Counted from the first letter of the stretch, positions 8,017 to 17,180 are shown. The stretch: DNA of 46,682 nucleotides from Bradyrhizobium sacchari (GCF_002068095.1 NZ_LWIG01000026.1:406439-453120), one strand, 5' to 3'. Program-made: numbers and translations. Notes: a model not told the origin generated them from the sequence alone.

Positions 8017-11000
8017 TCAGAACGCGACGCGAACGCCACCTTTCGCCGTGCCGGTGCGGCTTTGATCGGACATCATCGCGCCCTCCACCGCCCCGAACAC
8101 GGACAGGTTGGGTCCGGTGCGGAAGTCGAAGCCAATACCGGCGACGGCACCGACCGTGCTGCGGCTGCCGGGCGTCACGAAGGACAGGTTCTGTCCAAGC
8201 AGCACCGTGTTGATCGTGGCATCGCCCACGCGCTGGAGCGCAATGACGCCGCCATGAATGTTCGCTTTGAGCTCGGCGCCGGCGAGGCTCGTCACCCGGG
8301 AGAGATCGACCTCGGCCCGCTCCTCGAAATCCTGCAGCGTGCGGCCGCCAACCGAAAGCCCCTGCGCCGATCCTGTCTCGCTGTAGCCATTGAACCGGCC
8401 GACGACATAGCGCAGCCGTGCCGTCGGCGTCAGCACATAGCCGTTGCCCACATTGAGCCTGTAGCCGTAGGCCACCTCCGGGCTGACGTACCAGCCGCTG
8501 TAGTTCGCGATTGCGGTCTCCATTCCGCCCACCGCCGCATTGTTCAGCACCAGGCGGCGCGAGCTATTGTCGGCGTTGCCGCCCTGGATTGTGAAGTCGA
8601 AGAACTGCGCGGCCCATTCGAACCGGCTGTAGGCGCCGGCGAAAACATAATTGGTGTCCACCGACTGCGAGTTGAGAGCGACCGAGAGGCCGCCCTGCCC
8701 GCCGCCGAGGAACGCACCGACCAGCCAGTTCGGCTGCACCTTGCGGTCGATGCCGAGCGCCCCGCCCCAGGCGGTTGAGGTTGCGCGTAGCGTCGAAGCG
8801 GTCTCGTCCTGGATGCGCTGGCCTCCGAAGCTGTTGGCCCAGACCGTGATCGGCGTCGGATCGGTCCAAAGGCTGCGCGGCGCCTTGGTGAAGGGCCCGG
8901 CCTGCGCCGTCTCCGGCGCGTAGGCCATCGCCATCATGGTGCTGCCGGCCGTGCCGCCGCTACTCAGCCGGCCCTGCACCAGCGAGGACACACCGCTGCT
9001 AAAATCCATCAGCGTGCGATCGGTCTGCGCCAGCGCGGTGGGATCGAGGGTAGCCAGCGTGGTGCCGGAGACTACCGACGGACCGTTGAAGCCGCCATTG
9101 GAGACATTGGTGTTGATGGTGCCCTCGAAATTGATGAAAGTCGGCAGGCTGATCGTCGTCAGCGACGACACCTTGCTGCTGATGGGCGACAGGTTGATGT
9201 TGAGCACGTCGGCGCCGCGGCCGAAATCAACGACGCCATTGATCTTCGAGCCCGGCAGCAGGGTCAGGGTGTCCGCGGAGCTCGACAACTGAATTGCCGT
9301 GCCGCCTGTTCCGGTGATCGTGCCGGAGTTCGTGATCGTCGCGCCGCCATTCGACGAAATACCCGCCGAACCGATGATGGTACCGGCGTTGGTGATGTTG
9401 GCGGTGGACGATACGACGGCAGTACCACTGGCGTTCGTCGCACTGAGAAGGCCGGAGTTGGTCACGTTGGCCGCGTTTACGTTGATGGCTGCGTCGCGCC
9501 CGGTGATCGTTCCGGAATTGCTGATGTTTCCAAACTGCGCGTTGATCGCGCGGCCGCCCGTGATGCTTCCGGTATTGTCGAGGTTGACCGTTGTGCCCCT
9601 CAGACCGTCGCCGCTCGCGGAAATCAAACCCGTATTGATTGCGTTGATCGTATGGGCCTCGATCGCGCCCGTACTGCCGGAGATGGTGCCACTGTTGACC
9701 ACGTTAGCCGTCATGTTCGCAATGATGCCGGCACGCAGCCCGGAAATCGTGCCACTATTGCGAACGGTCGCGTCCGCAACGTCCGCCTCGACGCCAATGC
9801 CGCTGTTTCCAACGCCCGTGATGGTGCCGGCATTATCGACGATGGCGGAAATGTTGGCAAAGACAGCCACTTGACCACTCACGCTGCCGCCGGCGAGATT
9901 CGCCAGCTTCACGTTCTGGCCCTCGACGGCGTGGGCATCCGAGGAAATCACGCCGGTGGCCGTGTTGATCAGGTTCACATCACCGTGCCTCGCAAGGAGC
10001 GCTCCCCCGGCGCCGGTGATCTCGCCGCCATTGCTGACGTTCAGGCTCGTGTTTGCAACGATCGCCGCATTGCTCACGTTGGTGTTCTTGATCGTACCGC
10101 CCGCGTTGTTGGCCACGGTGGCGGCACCGAACGACTGGATCGCGAAGGCCTCGCCAGAAATCTGGCCCGTGTTGTCCGTGACCTTCACTTCGTTCGCAGT
10201 GACAGCGACGCCGCCGCTCGCCGTCGCAAGGATCTGCCCTGCATTCGAGAGCGTTATCGTCGCCGCGCCGATGGCGCTGCTGGCGCCGCTGGTCGAGATG
10301 GTGCCGCCCCTGTCGTTCCTGATCGTCGCCGCGTCCGCGGCGATCCCATTTTGCGCACCGGAGATGAGGCCGGAATTGGATGTGACGGTCAGGGCGGCGT
10401 GCACTTCCACGCCGTTTCCGGCCCCGACGATCCGGCCCGCATTGGCGATCGCGGTCGTTCCGTTGCTGAAGATTGCAATGCCGCCCGTAGCGAGCGCCTC
10501 GATATGACCGCTGCTGCCGTTATTTATATCTGCGGCGTCGATGGCGTTGATCGCGACGGCACGATTGCCCGTCGCTGCAATCGTTCCCGCGTTGTTGACG
10601 AGCAGGCTTGCGCCAGCGATCGCGACCCCGCTGGCTCCTGCGGCAGTAATCGTAGCGCCGTCTCGATTGTCGACGGTGGCGATGGTACCCGCCGAGAGGG
10701 CCGCGTTGAAACCGGCGATCGCGCCGGTGTTGGTGAGGTTGATGGCCCTTGCCGAGATCCCGCCGCCGCCTGCGCTGATGGCGGTGATGCTTCCCGCATT
10801 GTCGATCGTCACCGTGCCGCCGCTGCTCACGCCGATGGCGTTGGTTCCAGTCGCCAGAATTCCCGTTGTGGCTATGTTACCGTCCAGCTTGAGGCTCAGA
10901 TCTCCCCCCGCAGCAATGCCTGTGGCGCCGGTCGTCGTGATGTCGCCGCCGATGATATTGCCGGCGATGTTGACCGTGCCCTGCTGGAGCGCGATGCCCG

Positions 11001-11265
11001 AGCTGGTCCCCGACACCCGCGCGCCGGCCACCACATTGATGGTGTTGCCGGTGTCGGTCGTCGATCCATAGCCGATCGTGCCATTGGCGTTGTCCGTCGT
11101 CCCGGTGCAGGTAACGACGGTGCCGCTGACCGGCGACGGCGGCGTGCACGCGGCCTCGGCCCCGCTACCGACGACCAGAGGCGCCAGCGCCAGGGTGAGC
11201 GCCGTCGTCGATGCCCCTCGCAGAAGCCGATGGCTTTGCGCGATGGACCAGTTCATTCCCAGCAT
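8017..11265 (-). CDS. Autotransporter (type Va) with repetitive beta-helix passenger
   Basis: A 1082-residue surface protein. It has an N-terminal signal region (about 1-38, ending GSGAEA), then about 650 residues of short repeats built on N-x-G-T-I-x-G (for example [27 protein letters not shown]), the pattern of a beta-helix stalk. Residues about 800-1082 form the outer-membrane beta-barrel ([12 protein letters not shown], then alternating aromatic strands), ending GGVRVAF with the C-terminal phenylalanine needed for barrel assembly. No protease or lipase motif was seen in the passenger, so adhesion or biofilm is the likelier role (inference). GAAGGA precedes ATG 11265; ATG 11256 is an alternative. 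The repeats create long spurious ORFs on the opposite strand. Confidence 0.92.
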   Translation of the reverse strand: MLGMNWSIAQSHRLLRGASTTALTLALAPLVVGSGAEAACTPPSPVSGTVVTCTGTTDNANGTIGYGSTTDTGNTINVVAGARVSGTSSGIALQQGTVNIAGNIIGGDITTTGATGIAAGGDLSLKLDGNIATTGILATGTNAIGVSSGGTVTIDNAGSITAISAGGGGISARAINLTNTGAIAGFNAALSAGTIATVDNRDGATITAAGASGVAIAGASLLVNNAGTIAATGNRAVAINAIDAADINNGSSGHIEALATGGIAIFSNGTTAIANAGRIVGAGNGVEVHAALTVTSNSGLISGAQNGIAADAATIRNDRGGTISTSGASSAIGAATITLSNAGQILATASGGVAVTANEVKVTDNTGQISGEAFAIQSFGAATVANNAGGTIKNTNVSNAAIVANTSLNVSNGGEITGAGGALLARHGDVNLINTATGVISSDAHAVEGQNVKLANLAGGSVSGQVAVFANISAIVDNAGTITGVGNSGIGVEADVADATVRNSGTISGLRAGIIANMTANVVNSGTISGSTGAIEAHTINAINTGLISASGDGLRGTTVNLDNTGSITGGRAINAQFGNISNSGTITGRDAAINVNAANVTNSGLLSATNASGTAVVSSTANITNAGTIIGSAGISSNGGATITNSGTITGTGGTAIQLSSSADTLTLLPGSKINGVVDFGRGADVLNINLSPISSKVSSLTTISLPTFINFEGTINTNVSNGGFNGPSVVSGTTLATLDPTALAQTDRTLMDFSSGVSSLVQGRLSSGGTAGSTMMAMAYAPETAQAGPFTKAPRSLWTDPTPITVWANSFGGQRIQDETASTLRATSTAWGGALGIDRKVQPNWLVGAFLGGGQGGLSVALNSQSVDTNYVFAGAYSRFEWAAQFFDFTIQGGNADNSSRRLVLNNAAVGGMETAIANYSGWYVSPEVAYGYRLNVGNGYVLTPTARLRYVVGRFNGYSETGSAQGLSVGGRTLQDFEERAEVDLSRVTSLAGAELKANIHGGVIALQRVGDATINTVLLGQNLSFVTPGSRSTVGAVAGIGFDFRTGPNLSVFGAVEGAMMSDQSRTGTAKGGVRVAF

Positions 11266-11465
11266 CTTGGTATCCTTCGCCCAGCCCGCAATCGCCGCCT
11301 CCTCCGATTGGACGAGACCGGCGTCACGCGCTCTGAATCAGTGACCGCCAAGGTAGAAGGACGCCACTCATCCGACTTGGACGAAACCGACGGCGTTTGG
11401 GCCTGGAACGAACCGAACGCGCTTCGCACGGAAGTGGTGCAAAGTGGCGACACCACCCGCGCCGC

Positions 11466-11714
11466 TCACGCCTGGTCCCAGCCGACCTTCTCGGCACTCT
11501 CGGCCCAGACCGCGGCGCGATAGATCTCGCGTCCGCCGTTGTCGCGCACGCGGATCCAGGCGTCGCGATCGCGCAGATCGTCACGCCAGACGAAGAGGTG
11601 CCGCGCCATCTCATCGGCCACGACGAACGTGGCCTTGGGCTGCTCGAAGACCATTCCACCGGGATCGATCTTCACGACATTGTCGACCAGCAGATCAAAG
11701 AAGAAACGGCGCAT
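11466..11714 (-). CDS. DUF6894-like small protein
   Basis: An 82-residue protein starting MRRFFFDLLVDN, with the layout of small alphaproteobacterial proteins in which an aromatic N-terminal strand is followed by a helix rich in Ala and Asp and a closing strand (WIRVRDNGGREIYRAAV). The start at 11714 has TTGGAG upstream; an in-frame extension to 11768 is arginine-rich and unlikely. The function is unknown. It lies 43 bases beyond the second stop of the DUF3455 gene and upstream of the autotransporter on the same strand. Confidence 0.75.
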   Translation of the reverse strand: MRRFFFDLLVDNVVKIDPGGMVFEQPKATFVVADEMARHLFVWRDDLRDRDAWIRVRDNGGREIYRAAVWAESAEKVGWDQA

Positions 11715-11757
11715 TCCAGACTCCAACACTCGACACCGCCCAAGACACGGCCCTGAC

Positions 11758-11847
11758 CTACTCCGCACGCCAGAAGACGTAGTCGGCCGAATACGGCACG
11801 CTGCGATAGGCTCCCGCCTCGATGCAGGGTCCGCTCATCGCACCTCA
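11758..11847 (-). pseudogene. Detached C-terminal tail of the DUF3455-like protein, beyond an in-frame TGA
   Basis: Reading past the TGA at 11845-11847 in the same frame gives 29 more codons to a TAG at 11758-11760. The tail contains GPCIEAG and then VPYSADYVFWRAE. DUF3455 proteins normally end with a GG...GC...G segment and a (V)PY(S/T)ADY.F. motif, so this is the expected C-terminus of the upstream gene. The stop is either a point mutation (GGA to TGA fits the usual Gly-Gly after the NT(R/K) motif), a sequencing error, or a readthrough site. Confidence 0.7.
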
Positions 11848-12312
11848 TCGCGTGTTGATGCGCTGGACGTGGGTCACGCCGTAGAACAGGCCATTTCCGG
11901 TCTGGGTGATGACAACGAACTTCAACCAGGGAAGATCGCCGTCCGTGCGGCCTGCGGCGCGTGCCACGATCCTGGCCTTGACCAAGCTGCCGTCCTTGTG
12001 CTCCCACACCAGCGTGCGCGCGTCGACGGTCTCCCAATGCAGCGCGGCGTAGTGGTGCCCCACCGAATTGTCGCCATCCATCAGCGCGGCGGCAGGCTCG
12101 CGCGCCTGCCAGACAAGCTGGTTCGCGTCGCCGGCCTTGCACTCATAGATCTGCGCACCTTCGGCGTGCAGCGCGGCGCCGGGAAGTTCGCCGGGAACCC
12201 TGATCTCGTCCGGCATTGCCGCCAGGGCGGATGATCCATGCAGCACGCTTGCCAGAACAAGGCTGCGATAAAGCACGCTTTGCACAATCATGACTTTTCG
12301 ATCAAGGAACAT
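11845..12312 (-). CDS. DUF3455-like secreted protein, truncated by in-frame TGA
   Basis: A 155-residue protein with a signal peptide (about 1-32, ending GSSALA) and a DUF3455-like body: PDEIRVPGELPGAALHAEGA, QIYECKA, VWQAREPAAAL, the HYAALHWE block and a final GVTHVQRINTR. The family's length and ending indicate that about 28 residues are missing because of the TGA at 11845-11847. AAGGA lies 8 bases upstream of ATG 12312. The role of the family is unknown; it is exported and often found with stress-related genes. An AraC regulator lies just upstream on the same strand. Confidence 0.8.
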   Translation of the reverse strand: MFLDRKVMIVQSVLYRSLVLASVLHGSSALAAMPDEIRVPGELPGAALHAEGAQIYECKAGDANQLVWQAREPAAALMDGDNSVGHHYAALHWETVDARTLVWEHKDGSLVKARIVARAAGRTDGDLPWLKFVVITQTGNGLFYGVTHVQRINTR

Positions 12313-12369
12313 GTCAAATTCCTTTCACCCGGTTGAAATGGCAGTGAGCTGAAATTCAGTCGCGACCCG

Positions 12370-13389
12370 CTACGGTGCCCCGCCGCTCCTGACGTCGCTC
12401 GGCGTCGCACCATAGGTCCGCCGGAAACAGCGGTTGAAATATGAGAGATCGCCGAAGCCGACGTCATAGGCGATCGAGCTCACCGGCCGCGCCGCGAAAT
12501 CCGGCTCGCGCAGCATGCGATGGGCGCGCTTGAGGCGCTGCTCGGTCAGGAAGGAGGAGAAGGTCTTGCCGTCCGCCTCGAAGAGGCGCTGTAGATAGCG
12601 CGGCGTCACGCCGAGCTCGTGGGCCACGCTTGTCACCGACAGGTCCTGCTGCCAGCAATTGTTGGCGATGAGGAATTTCGCCTTCTGGAGCCGCGCCGCC
12701 TTCACACCGCGCCGGCCGGACAAGTCGCGGGCGTGGTCCGTCGCGCCGAGAACGAGCGCCAGAAGGTCATGCAGATGCGCGACGCCAAGCTGTCGCATCG
12801 CAGGCACTTCCAGCGTCTTGTCGCGCACCAGTGCCATCGCGTAGTCGACGAGCAGCCGAAGCCCGGTGGTGCTCTCCGGGATGACGCGCATCACCGCATC
12901 GTCGACGTCCACGATCATCGGGGCCAGCACGCGCCGAGGTACGCGCAAGGAGAAGCCGCTTCCCAGCAGGAGCCGCTCGAAGGTCGTGACGTCCTCCGCG
13001 CTCGTCAGGACCGCCTCTCCCGCCTGGAGCCTCAGATCGTGGCCTCGCTCGGATATCCCGAGAACGCCGGACCTGTTCACGATCAAGGCAAGACTGTCGT
13101 CGCCATCTCCAACCAGTTGCTTCGTCCGAATGACCCGCGCTCCGCATAGTCCGCCGATCAGCAACTGGGCTTCCGGCAGGACGTGAGAGGTGAAGCTTGC
13201 CGCCGCCGGCTTGCCGTCCCTTGCCTCGACCTCCGCCCTCAGCACGCCGCGACAGTAGAATTCGCGCAGCAGAGGCACGCGCTCGTCTTCGGGAATGTCG
13301 TCCGTTGAAACATTGAAGATAAAAAAATCATCCTTGCCGCTCACTGCAATCTCTCCAACCAACGAGCAAGCCTGGCCATGCACCGCCAT
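12370..13389 (-). CDS. AraC-family transcriptional regulator
   Basis: A 339-residue regulator. The C-terminal 100 residues hold the two helix-turn-helix units of AraC/XylS proteins: LSVTSVAHELGVTPRYLQRL, then a linker with FLTEQRLKRAHRML, then ISSIAYDVGF-like (VSSIAYDVGFGDLSYFNRCF) and RRTYGATPSDVR. The N-terminal two-thirds resemble the AraC-binding-like domain of regulators that start with a TDD(I/F)PE motif. The ATG at 13389 has GGAG 7 bases upstream; a GTG at 13440 would add 17 residues. The downstream DUF3455 gene is 57 bases away on the same strand and may be its target (inference). Confidence 0.88.
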   Translation of the reverse strand: MAVHGQACSLVGEIAVSGKDDFFIFNVSTDDIPEDERVPLLREFYCRGVLRAEVEARDGKPAAASFTSHVLPEAQLLIGGLCGARVIRTKQLVGDGDDSLALIVNRSGVLGISERGHDLRLQAGEAVLTSAEDVTTFERLLLGSGFSLRVPRRVLAPMIVDVDDAVMRVIPESTTGLRLLVDYAMALVRDKTLEVPAMRQLGVAHLHDLLALVLGATDHARDLSGRRGVKAARLQKAKFLIANNCWQQDLSVTSVAHELGVTPRYLQRLFEADGKTFSSFLTEQRLKRAHRMLREPDFAARPVSSIAYDVGFGDLSYFNRCFRRTYGATPSDVRSGGAP

Positions 13390-13577
13390 CGCGCCGCGCT
13401 CCGCGTTCGATACGCATCGCGCATTGTGTCGGCGGCACACGCTGCCCTTCTCATTTCAGGTGGCGCCATATACGAAAGTCTCAGGCGGCTCGCGTCCTGC
13501 GTTTGGATGACCCGGGAGCCCCGCTCATCACAATGGATTGAGATTCCGCAGGAACACAGTTCGCGATGTGAAATGGA

Positions 13578-14732
13578 TCACACCGCGTCGCCGCTGCCGG
13601 CGCTCCGGACAAAAGGCGCAGCAAAACCGGCGGCGATCTTGACGAGATCGGCCTGCCTGCCCGCGCCAGTCTTCTCGAACAGCCGGCCGAGATGCGTCTT
13701 CACCGTCGTCTCGGCGACACCGAGCCTGGCAGCGATATCGGGAACACCGCCGATCTCGACGATGGCCATCAGCACACGCAATTCGGACGGAGTCAGCCTG
13801 AATGCCGCGGCGATCGCATCGGGCACGAGCGACGATACCATCGAAGCCCTTTGAACGAAGAGCACGGTGGCCGCCATATCGCGCGGCACATGACCTTCCC
13901 GCTTCAGCGCAAAGGCATGGAGCAGATAATGCCGACCGTCGGACGATGTCACGAGATTGATCTGACGGCGACGGGCTGAATGAGTCCCGGCATCCCCGAC
14001 GATTTCGGACAGGCCGCGGAATATTTTGTCGGCCTGGGTGTTGCGGGCGACGATTCTGTCGCCGACCATCGCGAAGAGATCGGCGTCGGCGAAGAGCTGA
14101 CGGCAGGCCGCGTTGGCATGAACGACCCGCCCTTCGGCGTCGAGCAGGCAGATCGCCGTGCTCAGTCCGTCCAGGACACCGGCAAGATCCTCGACGGTAT
14201 GCGAGCGGGCCCCGATCTGGCGGCCCATGACTCGCGATCGCTGGAGGTGAGGCGCAAGCAGCCTCATGCGCTCGCGCATCGCCTCATCGACGACCCCGCG
14301 GGACCGGTGCCGCAACACCTGGAGGATCGTCGTGCGCGCGTCCGATCTCTCGAGCGTGACTGCCGCAAGGTCTATCGCGCCCTGCGGCTCCAACCAGTCG
14401 CTGTAGAAGCTTGTCGCCACGAACTCCGAATAAGGCATCACGTCGGTCACGCCGAGCGTTCGCCCCGTCGCGAGACCGAGGTGGCGATCGAGCAGCGGAT
14501 CGAGTTCGACATATCTGTCGCGATAGAGCTGGCGGAACCGGGCCTCGGTGCCGAAATGCTGGTGAATCTCGATTGAAAGCCCGGCGGCGTCCCGCGACAG
14601 GATGGTCGCGGCACAGCCGCCGACGAAATCGCAGACCTGCTCCAATGCGGCGCTGCGTAGCGCCGGATTGGCCGCCGCATCGTAGATTTCGCCGACAAGC
14701 GACGAGAACCGGTTTGCCTGCAGGCTCGTCAT
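13578..14732 (-). CDS. LuxR-family transcriptional regulator (paralogue of the gene at 6669-7787)
   Basis: A 384-residue protein with the same architecture as the first LuxR regulator. The N-terminal region has IYDAAANPALRSAALEQVCD and YVELDPLLDRHL, the middle is PAS-like (GLSTAICLLDAEGRVVHANA), and the C-terminal helix-turn-helix reads LTPSELRVLMAIVEIGGVPD, then IAARLGVAETTVKTHLGRLF. The two proteins are similar along their whole length and probably arose by duplication. The gene is on the same strand as the AraC regulator, with 188 bases between them, so it could be an independent unit. The signal sensed is unknown. Confidence 0.87.
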   Translation of the reverse strand: MTSLQANRFSSLVGEIYDAAANPALRSAALEQVCDFVGGCAATILSRDAAGLSIEIHQHFGTEARFRQLYRDRYVELDPLLDRHLGLATGRTLGVTDVMPYSEFVATSFYSDWLEPQGAIDLAAVTLERSDARTTILQVLRHRSRGVVDEAMRERMRLLAPHLQRSRVMGRQIGARSHTVEDLAGVLDGLSTAICLLDAEGRVVHANAACRQLFADADLFAMVGDRIVARNTQADKIFRGLSEIVGDAGTHSARRRQINLVTSSDGRHYLLHAFALKREGHVPRDMAATVLFVQRASMVSSLVPDAIAAAFRLTPSELRVLMAIVEIGGVPDIAARLGVAETTVKTHLGRLFEKTGAGRQADLVKIAAGFAAPFVRSAGSGDAV

Positions 14733-15013
14733 CGGCCGGGCAATGCGATCTGCGTGTTGCGCTCGCCGCGAGAGGGCCGAGCGCGTCGGGAACCAGCAGA
14801 GGAGACGAGCCGATCAGTCGCCGTCTCGGACGATGAGGAAATGCGACAGCGCAATGCTGGAATATCGAACATCGTCCTTGCGTAACGTCAACCACAGGAT
14901 GAGGCTTGGACGTTTTCGCCAAAGACTAGGATTCATGCGAACAGCGGCCCGGCTGCGTGTCGTCGGTCACGCATTGCCGCCGATCCTGACGACCGAACAC
15001 CGGCGTCGGCGAA

Positions 15014-15526
15014 TTATTTCCGGTTCTCCTCACAGAATTTCAGCGCGGCAAGCGCCTCGCCGGCGCGCGGGATCTGCATCTCGATGCTGTCCTCGTCATC
15101 GTCCTCGAAATCAAGCGTGAGGCGCTTGGCCTTCGAGAGCCGGTCCATGATCGATTGGTCGTACTCGAAGATGCCGCGCACGGTGGTCTTGTCCATGACC
15201 TCCCACTTCGCCTTCTTCATGATGTCGGCGTCATCGGTGCCGACGTCGGCCCGGAGGATCTCGCCGACCTTGTCCCATTCCCAGCCGTCGTAGATCACCA
15301 CGATCACGATTGCTTTCTCGGAATAGGTGATGACGATGACGTAATCGCGGTTCTCGTCCTCCTTGTCCTTGTAGCCGCGGCTCGCGTTGCAATGCGTGTC
15401 CTGGGTCCGCTTCTCGATAGTCCAGTCGCCGACCTTGGATTGTTGCGCAAGCGCAGGCCTTGAACTCAAGACGGCTGCGCTCAAGATGCCCGCGAGAATT
15501 CCGGCGACGAGGAGAAATCGTTTCAT
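15014..15526 (-). CDS. Secreted or periplasmic protein of unknown function
   Basis: A 170-residue protein with a clear signal peptide (MKRFLLVAGILAGILSAAVL, then SSRPALA before QQSKVGDW). The mature part begins with a GDWTI...C pattern reminiscent of invasion-associated locus B (IalB)-like proteins, has an acidic C-terminal section (DFEDDDEDSIE), and ends ALAALKFCEENRK with a second cysteine that could pair with the first. GGAGG lies 6-7 bases before ATG 15526, so that start is preferred over the in-frame extension to 15583. The function is not known. Confidence 0.8.
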   Translation of the reverse strand: MKRFLLVAGILAGILSAAVLSSRPALAQQSKVGDWTIEKRTQDTHCNASRGYKDKEDENRDYVIVITYSEKAIVIVVIYDGWEWDKVGEILRADVGTDDADIMKKAKWEVMDKTTVRGIFEYDQSIMDRLSKAKRLTLDFEDDDEDSIEMQIPRAGEALAALKFCEENRK

Positions 15527-15623
15527 GTCTGCCTCCAGCGCGTTCCCCACGCCGAGATGACCATCTCCGCCAGCGGCCCGCAAGGGTTTCGGGCAGCCGG
15601 CGAGGCAAGCGGCCGGCGGCGTC

Positions 15624-16070
15624 CTACCCCCGTCGCGGGACGATCGCGATCGGGGTGAAGGTGTAAACCTCCTCGCCGTTCTGGTTGAACATCGTCCATT
15701 TCACCAGCGCGATGCCCTGCGGCTTCGACTTCGAAGGCGTCAGGCTCATGACCTCCCCGACCAGATGCAGGCGGTCGCCGGGCCGCACCGGAATGGTCCA
15801 GCGCAGCCCGTCGACACCGGCGCCGATCAGCGGATGCGGGCCGAACGGACGAGCCTGGATCGCGAGGTTCATGGCAATCGCGGCGGTGTGCCATCCCGAG
15901 GCAGCCAGCCCCTTGAACAGGGTCGCCTTCGCCGCCTCATGGTCGAGGTGCATCGGCTGCGGATCGTACTCCGCGGCGAAGCGCTTGATGTCGGCCTCGC
16001 TGACCACCACCTCGGGCGACTTGAACCGCATTCCGATGGTGAGATCGTCGAACCACTCGACCTGCGCCAT
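15624..16070 (-). CDS. MaoC-like (R)-specific enoyl-CoA hydratase/dehydratase family protein
   Basis: A 148-residue single hot-dog-fold protein. The hydratase-2 signature is present: FAAEYDPQPMHLDHEAAKAT, where the Asp and the His after DPQPM are the expected catalytic pair, followed by GLAASGWHTAAIAM. The family hydrates enoyl-CoA or related thioesters; the exact substrate is unknown. The start at 16070 (MAQVEWFDD) has GAGG 8 bases upstream. No pathway partners are adjacent, so its metabolic place is unclear. Confidence 0.9.
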   Translation of the reverse strand: MAQVEWFDDLTIGMRFKSPEVVVSEADIKRFAAEYDPQPMHLDHEAAKATLFKGLAASGWHTAAIAMNLAIQARPFGPHPLIGAGVDGLRWTIPVRPGDRLHLVGEVMSLTPSKSKPQGIALVKWTMFNQNGEEVYTFTPIAIVPRRG

Positions 16071-16267
16071 GATTTTGCCTCGCAGTATGGTGCGCCGCTG
16101 CCGGGAGCGCGCGGCCAAAGGGATTTAGCGAAATTGCGATGTAACGGGTTCGCAGCGCACAAGCCAGCCCTGGGTTCCCCGCGAAACCTCTTTCCAAATG
16201 CGACGAAACACCCCTGAAACAGATGGCCGGTTAAGTCGTTGTCAAAATAAATACAGGGACGGCCACC

Positions 16268-16348
16268 ATGCAATTCCTCCTCGACCTGATCTACGACTAT
16301 GCCTGCTGCCAGAACCTCGTCGCGTCGCCACGGGAGGACGAGCTATGA
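16268..16348 (+). CDS. Micro-ORF (26 aa), translationally coupled to the next
   Basis: The ORF reads MQFLLDLIYDYACCQNLVAS and ends PREDEL. Its stop shares ATGA with the start of the next micro-ORF, and the GGGAGGACG inside its last codons is that ORF's ribosome binding site. Its own upstream AGGGA is moderate. It is too short for routine gene callers. The double-cysteine CCQNL segment and amphipathic N-terminus are distinctive, but I know no function. Confidence 0.5.
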   Translation: MQFLLDLIYDYACCQNLVASPREDEL

Positions 16349-16437
16349 TCGAGCTGATCTCGGCCGTGCTTGCCCTTTGCAGCATCGGCGTCTTTGCGGC
16401 GCATGCGCTCGATGCTTACCGCACCACGCATTACTGA
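16345..16437 (+). CDS. Micro-ORF (30 aa) with one membrane helix
   Basis: The peptide starts MIELISAVLALCSIGVFAAH and ends with ALDAYRTTHY, a single hydrophobic helix followed by a short basic and polar tail. Translation is supported by GGGAGG 7-8 bases upstream and by coupling through ATGA to the 26-aa ORF. The C-terminal pattern AHA(L/I)DAxR recurs in another tiny ORF at 25403-25483. The role is unknown; small one-helix proteins often bind and modulate membrane complexes. Confidence 0.6.
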   Translation: MIELISAVLALCSIGVFAAHALDAYRTTHY

Positions 16438-16454
16438 GCGACTGCTCCTCGTTT

Positions 16455-16522
16455 GAGCATGATCTTTCCGGGAAACCGCCGCACGCTTTGCGCTAATGCG
16501 GCTCTTGGGGTCCGGATCGTGC
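16455..16522. repeat. Degenerate copy of the GCATGATC/CCGG palindromic element
   Basis: The left arm (GAGCATGATC at 16455-16464, then TTTCCGGGAAACCGC) and right arm (TCCGGATCGTGC at 16511-16522) match the better-preserved element at 36916-36964, with an altered, longer middle. It sits between the convergent ends of the 30-aa micro-ORF and the hypothetical gene at 16524, as its relative does between gntR and the SnoaL gene, which suggests a termination role. Confidence 0.6.
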
Positions 16523-16523
16523 T

Positions 16524-16946
16524 TTAGAACGGCCGCCGGTAAAAGTGCTCTGAATGCGTTGCCGGCGGAAACCTGTTGGCGAGCGCGAGCGCGGCCTTTT
16601 CGTCCGTCTCGAGCGCGATCTTCTGCGCCAGCATCACGTCGCCGGGCACGAGGAAGCCTGAGGGGACGAAGCACCATCCCATCGTTGCGTGACCGGCGTC
16701 GTCGACCTCATGGACGTTGGCGGCGGTGCCATAATGAATGCGATACTTCTTGCCGGTATCGCAGCCCACGACGTCAAAATACCGGTGCTGCTCGAACTGT
16801 GCACGCTGCGCCGGCGTCAGCCAGTCGGCCAGAAGCCGGCGGCCCCGCGCATCGGGCGTGTTCTCGCCGAAGAAGCGCCGGTAGAGTTCGCGCAGCGCGT
16901 GCAAACGGGCACGCGCGGGCGCGCGGAACCACAATGCCGCGAACAT
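16524..16946 (-). CDS. Conserved hypothetical protein
   Basis: A 140-residue protein with an arginine-rich N-terminal helix (RLHALRELYRRFFGE), a central RLLADWLTPAQRAQFEQHRY followed by FDVVGCDTGKKYRIHYG, and a C-terminal GWCFVPSGFLVPGDVMLAQK, IALETDE. The Y(R/H)IHYGT..NVHE..D.G pattern is familiar from hypothetical proteins of Bradyrhizobium that sit beside the small protein encoded just upstream (16959-17180). The two genes are 12 bases apart and probably form an operon. The function is unknown; no export signal is present. Confidence 0.75.
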   Translation of the reverse strand: MFAALWFRAPARARLHALRELYRRFFGENTPDARGRRLLADWLTPAQRAQFEQHRYFDVVGCDTGKKYRIHYGTAANVHEVDDAGHATMGWCFVPSGFLVPGDVMLAQKIALETDEKAALALANRFPPATHSEHFYRRPF

Positions 16947-16958
16947 GAGCAGCTCAGA

Positions 16959-17180
16959 TCAGCCGCCGACCAGGCGGGGATAGAACAGCGTTTCCTGCGC
17001 GGTCGGATCGAACGACTTGATACGGGTGACTTCGCCGGGCCCGGTGCGGAAGGCGGCGGTGAAGCCGGCTCCGGTCAGCTCCCGAAAGCGCTGTTCGGCC
17101 CGCGCCAGCGCTTCGGCATTGCCAGGATCAAACTCGTGGCGGGTGTCGCCAGTCTGGTCCATCACGATCTGGGTTGCCAT
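16959..17180 (-). CDS. Small conserved hypothetical protein
   Basis: A 73-residue soluble protein (MATQIVMDQTGDTRHEFDP, then ALARAEQRFRELTG and SFDPTAQETLFYPRLVGG). GAGGAG lies 8-9 bases upstream of the ATG, strong evidence for translation. It is the first gene of a probable two-gene operon with 16524-16946. I know of no biochemical role; the compact alpha/beta pattern and FYPRLVGG ending appear characteristic of the family. Confidence 0.78.
   Translation of the reverse strand: MATQIVMDQTGDTRHEFDPGNAEALARAEQRFRELTGAGFTAAFRTGPGEVTRIKSFDPTAQETLFYPRLVGG

Noticed and set aside
8990..10900. Repeats that could suggest a tandem-repeat locus or CRISPR
   Set aside because: They are protein-level repeats of the autotransporter passenger with variable nucleotide sequence and no regular spacers.
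9652..11523. 623-codon ORF on the plus strand
   Set aside because: It is antisense to the autotransporter. The open frame results from the GC-rich repeats; the product is arginine- and aspartate-rich with no domain.
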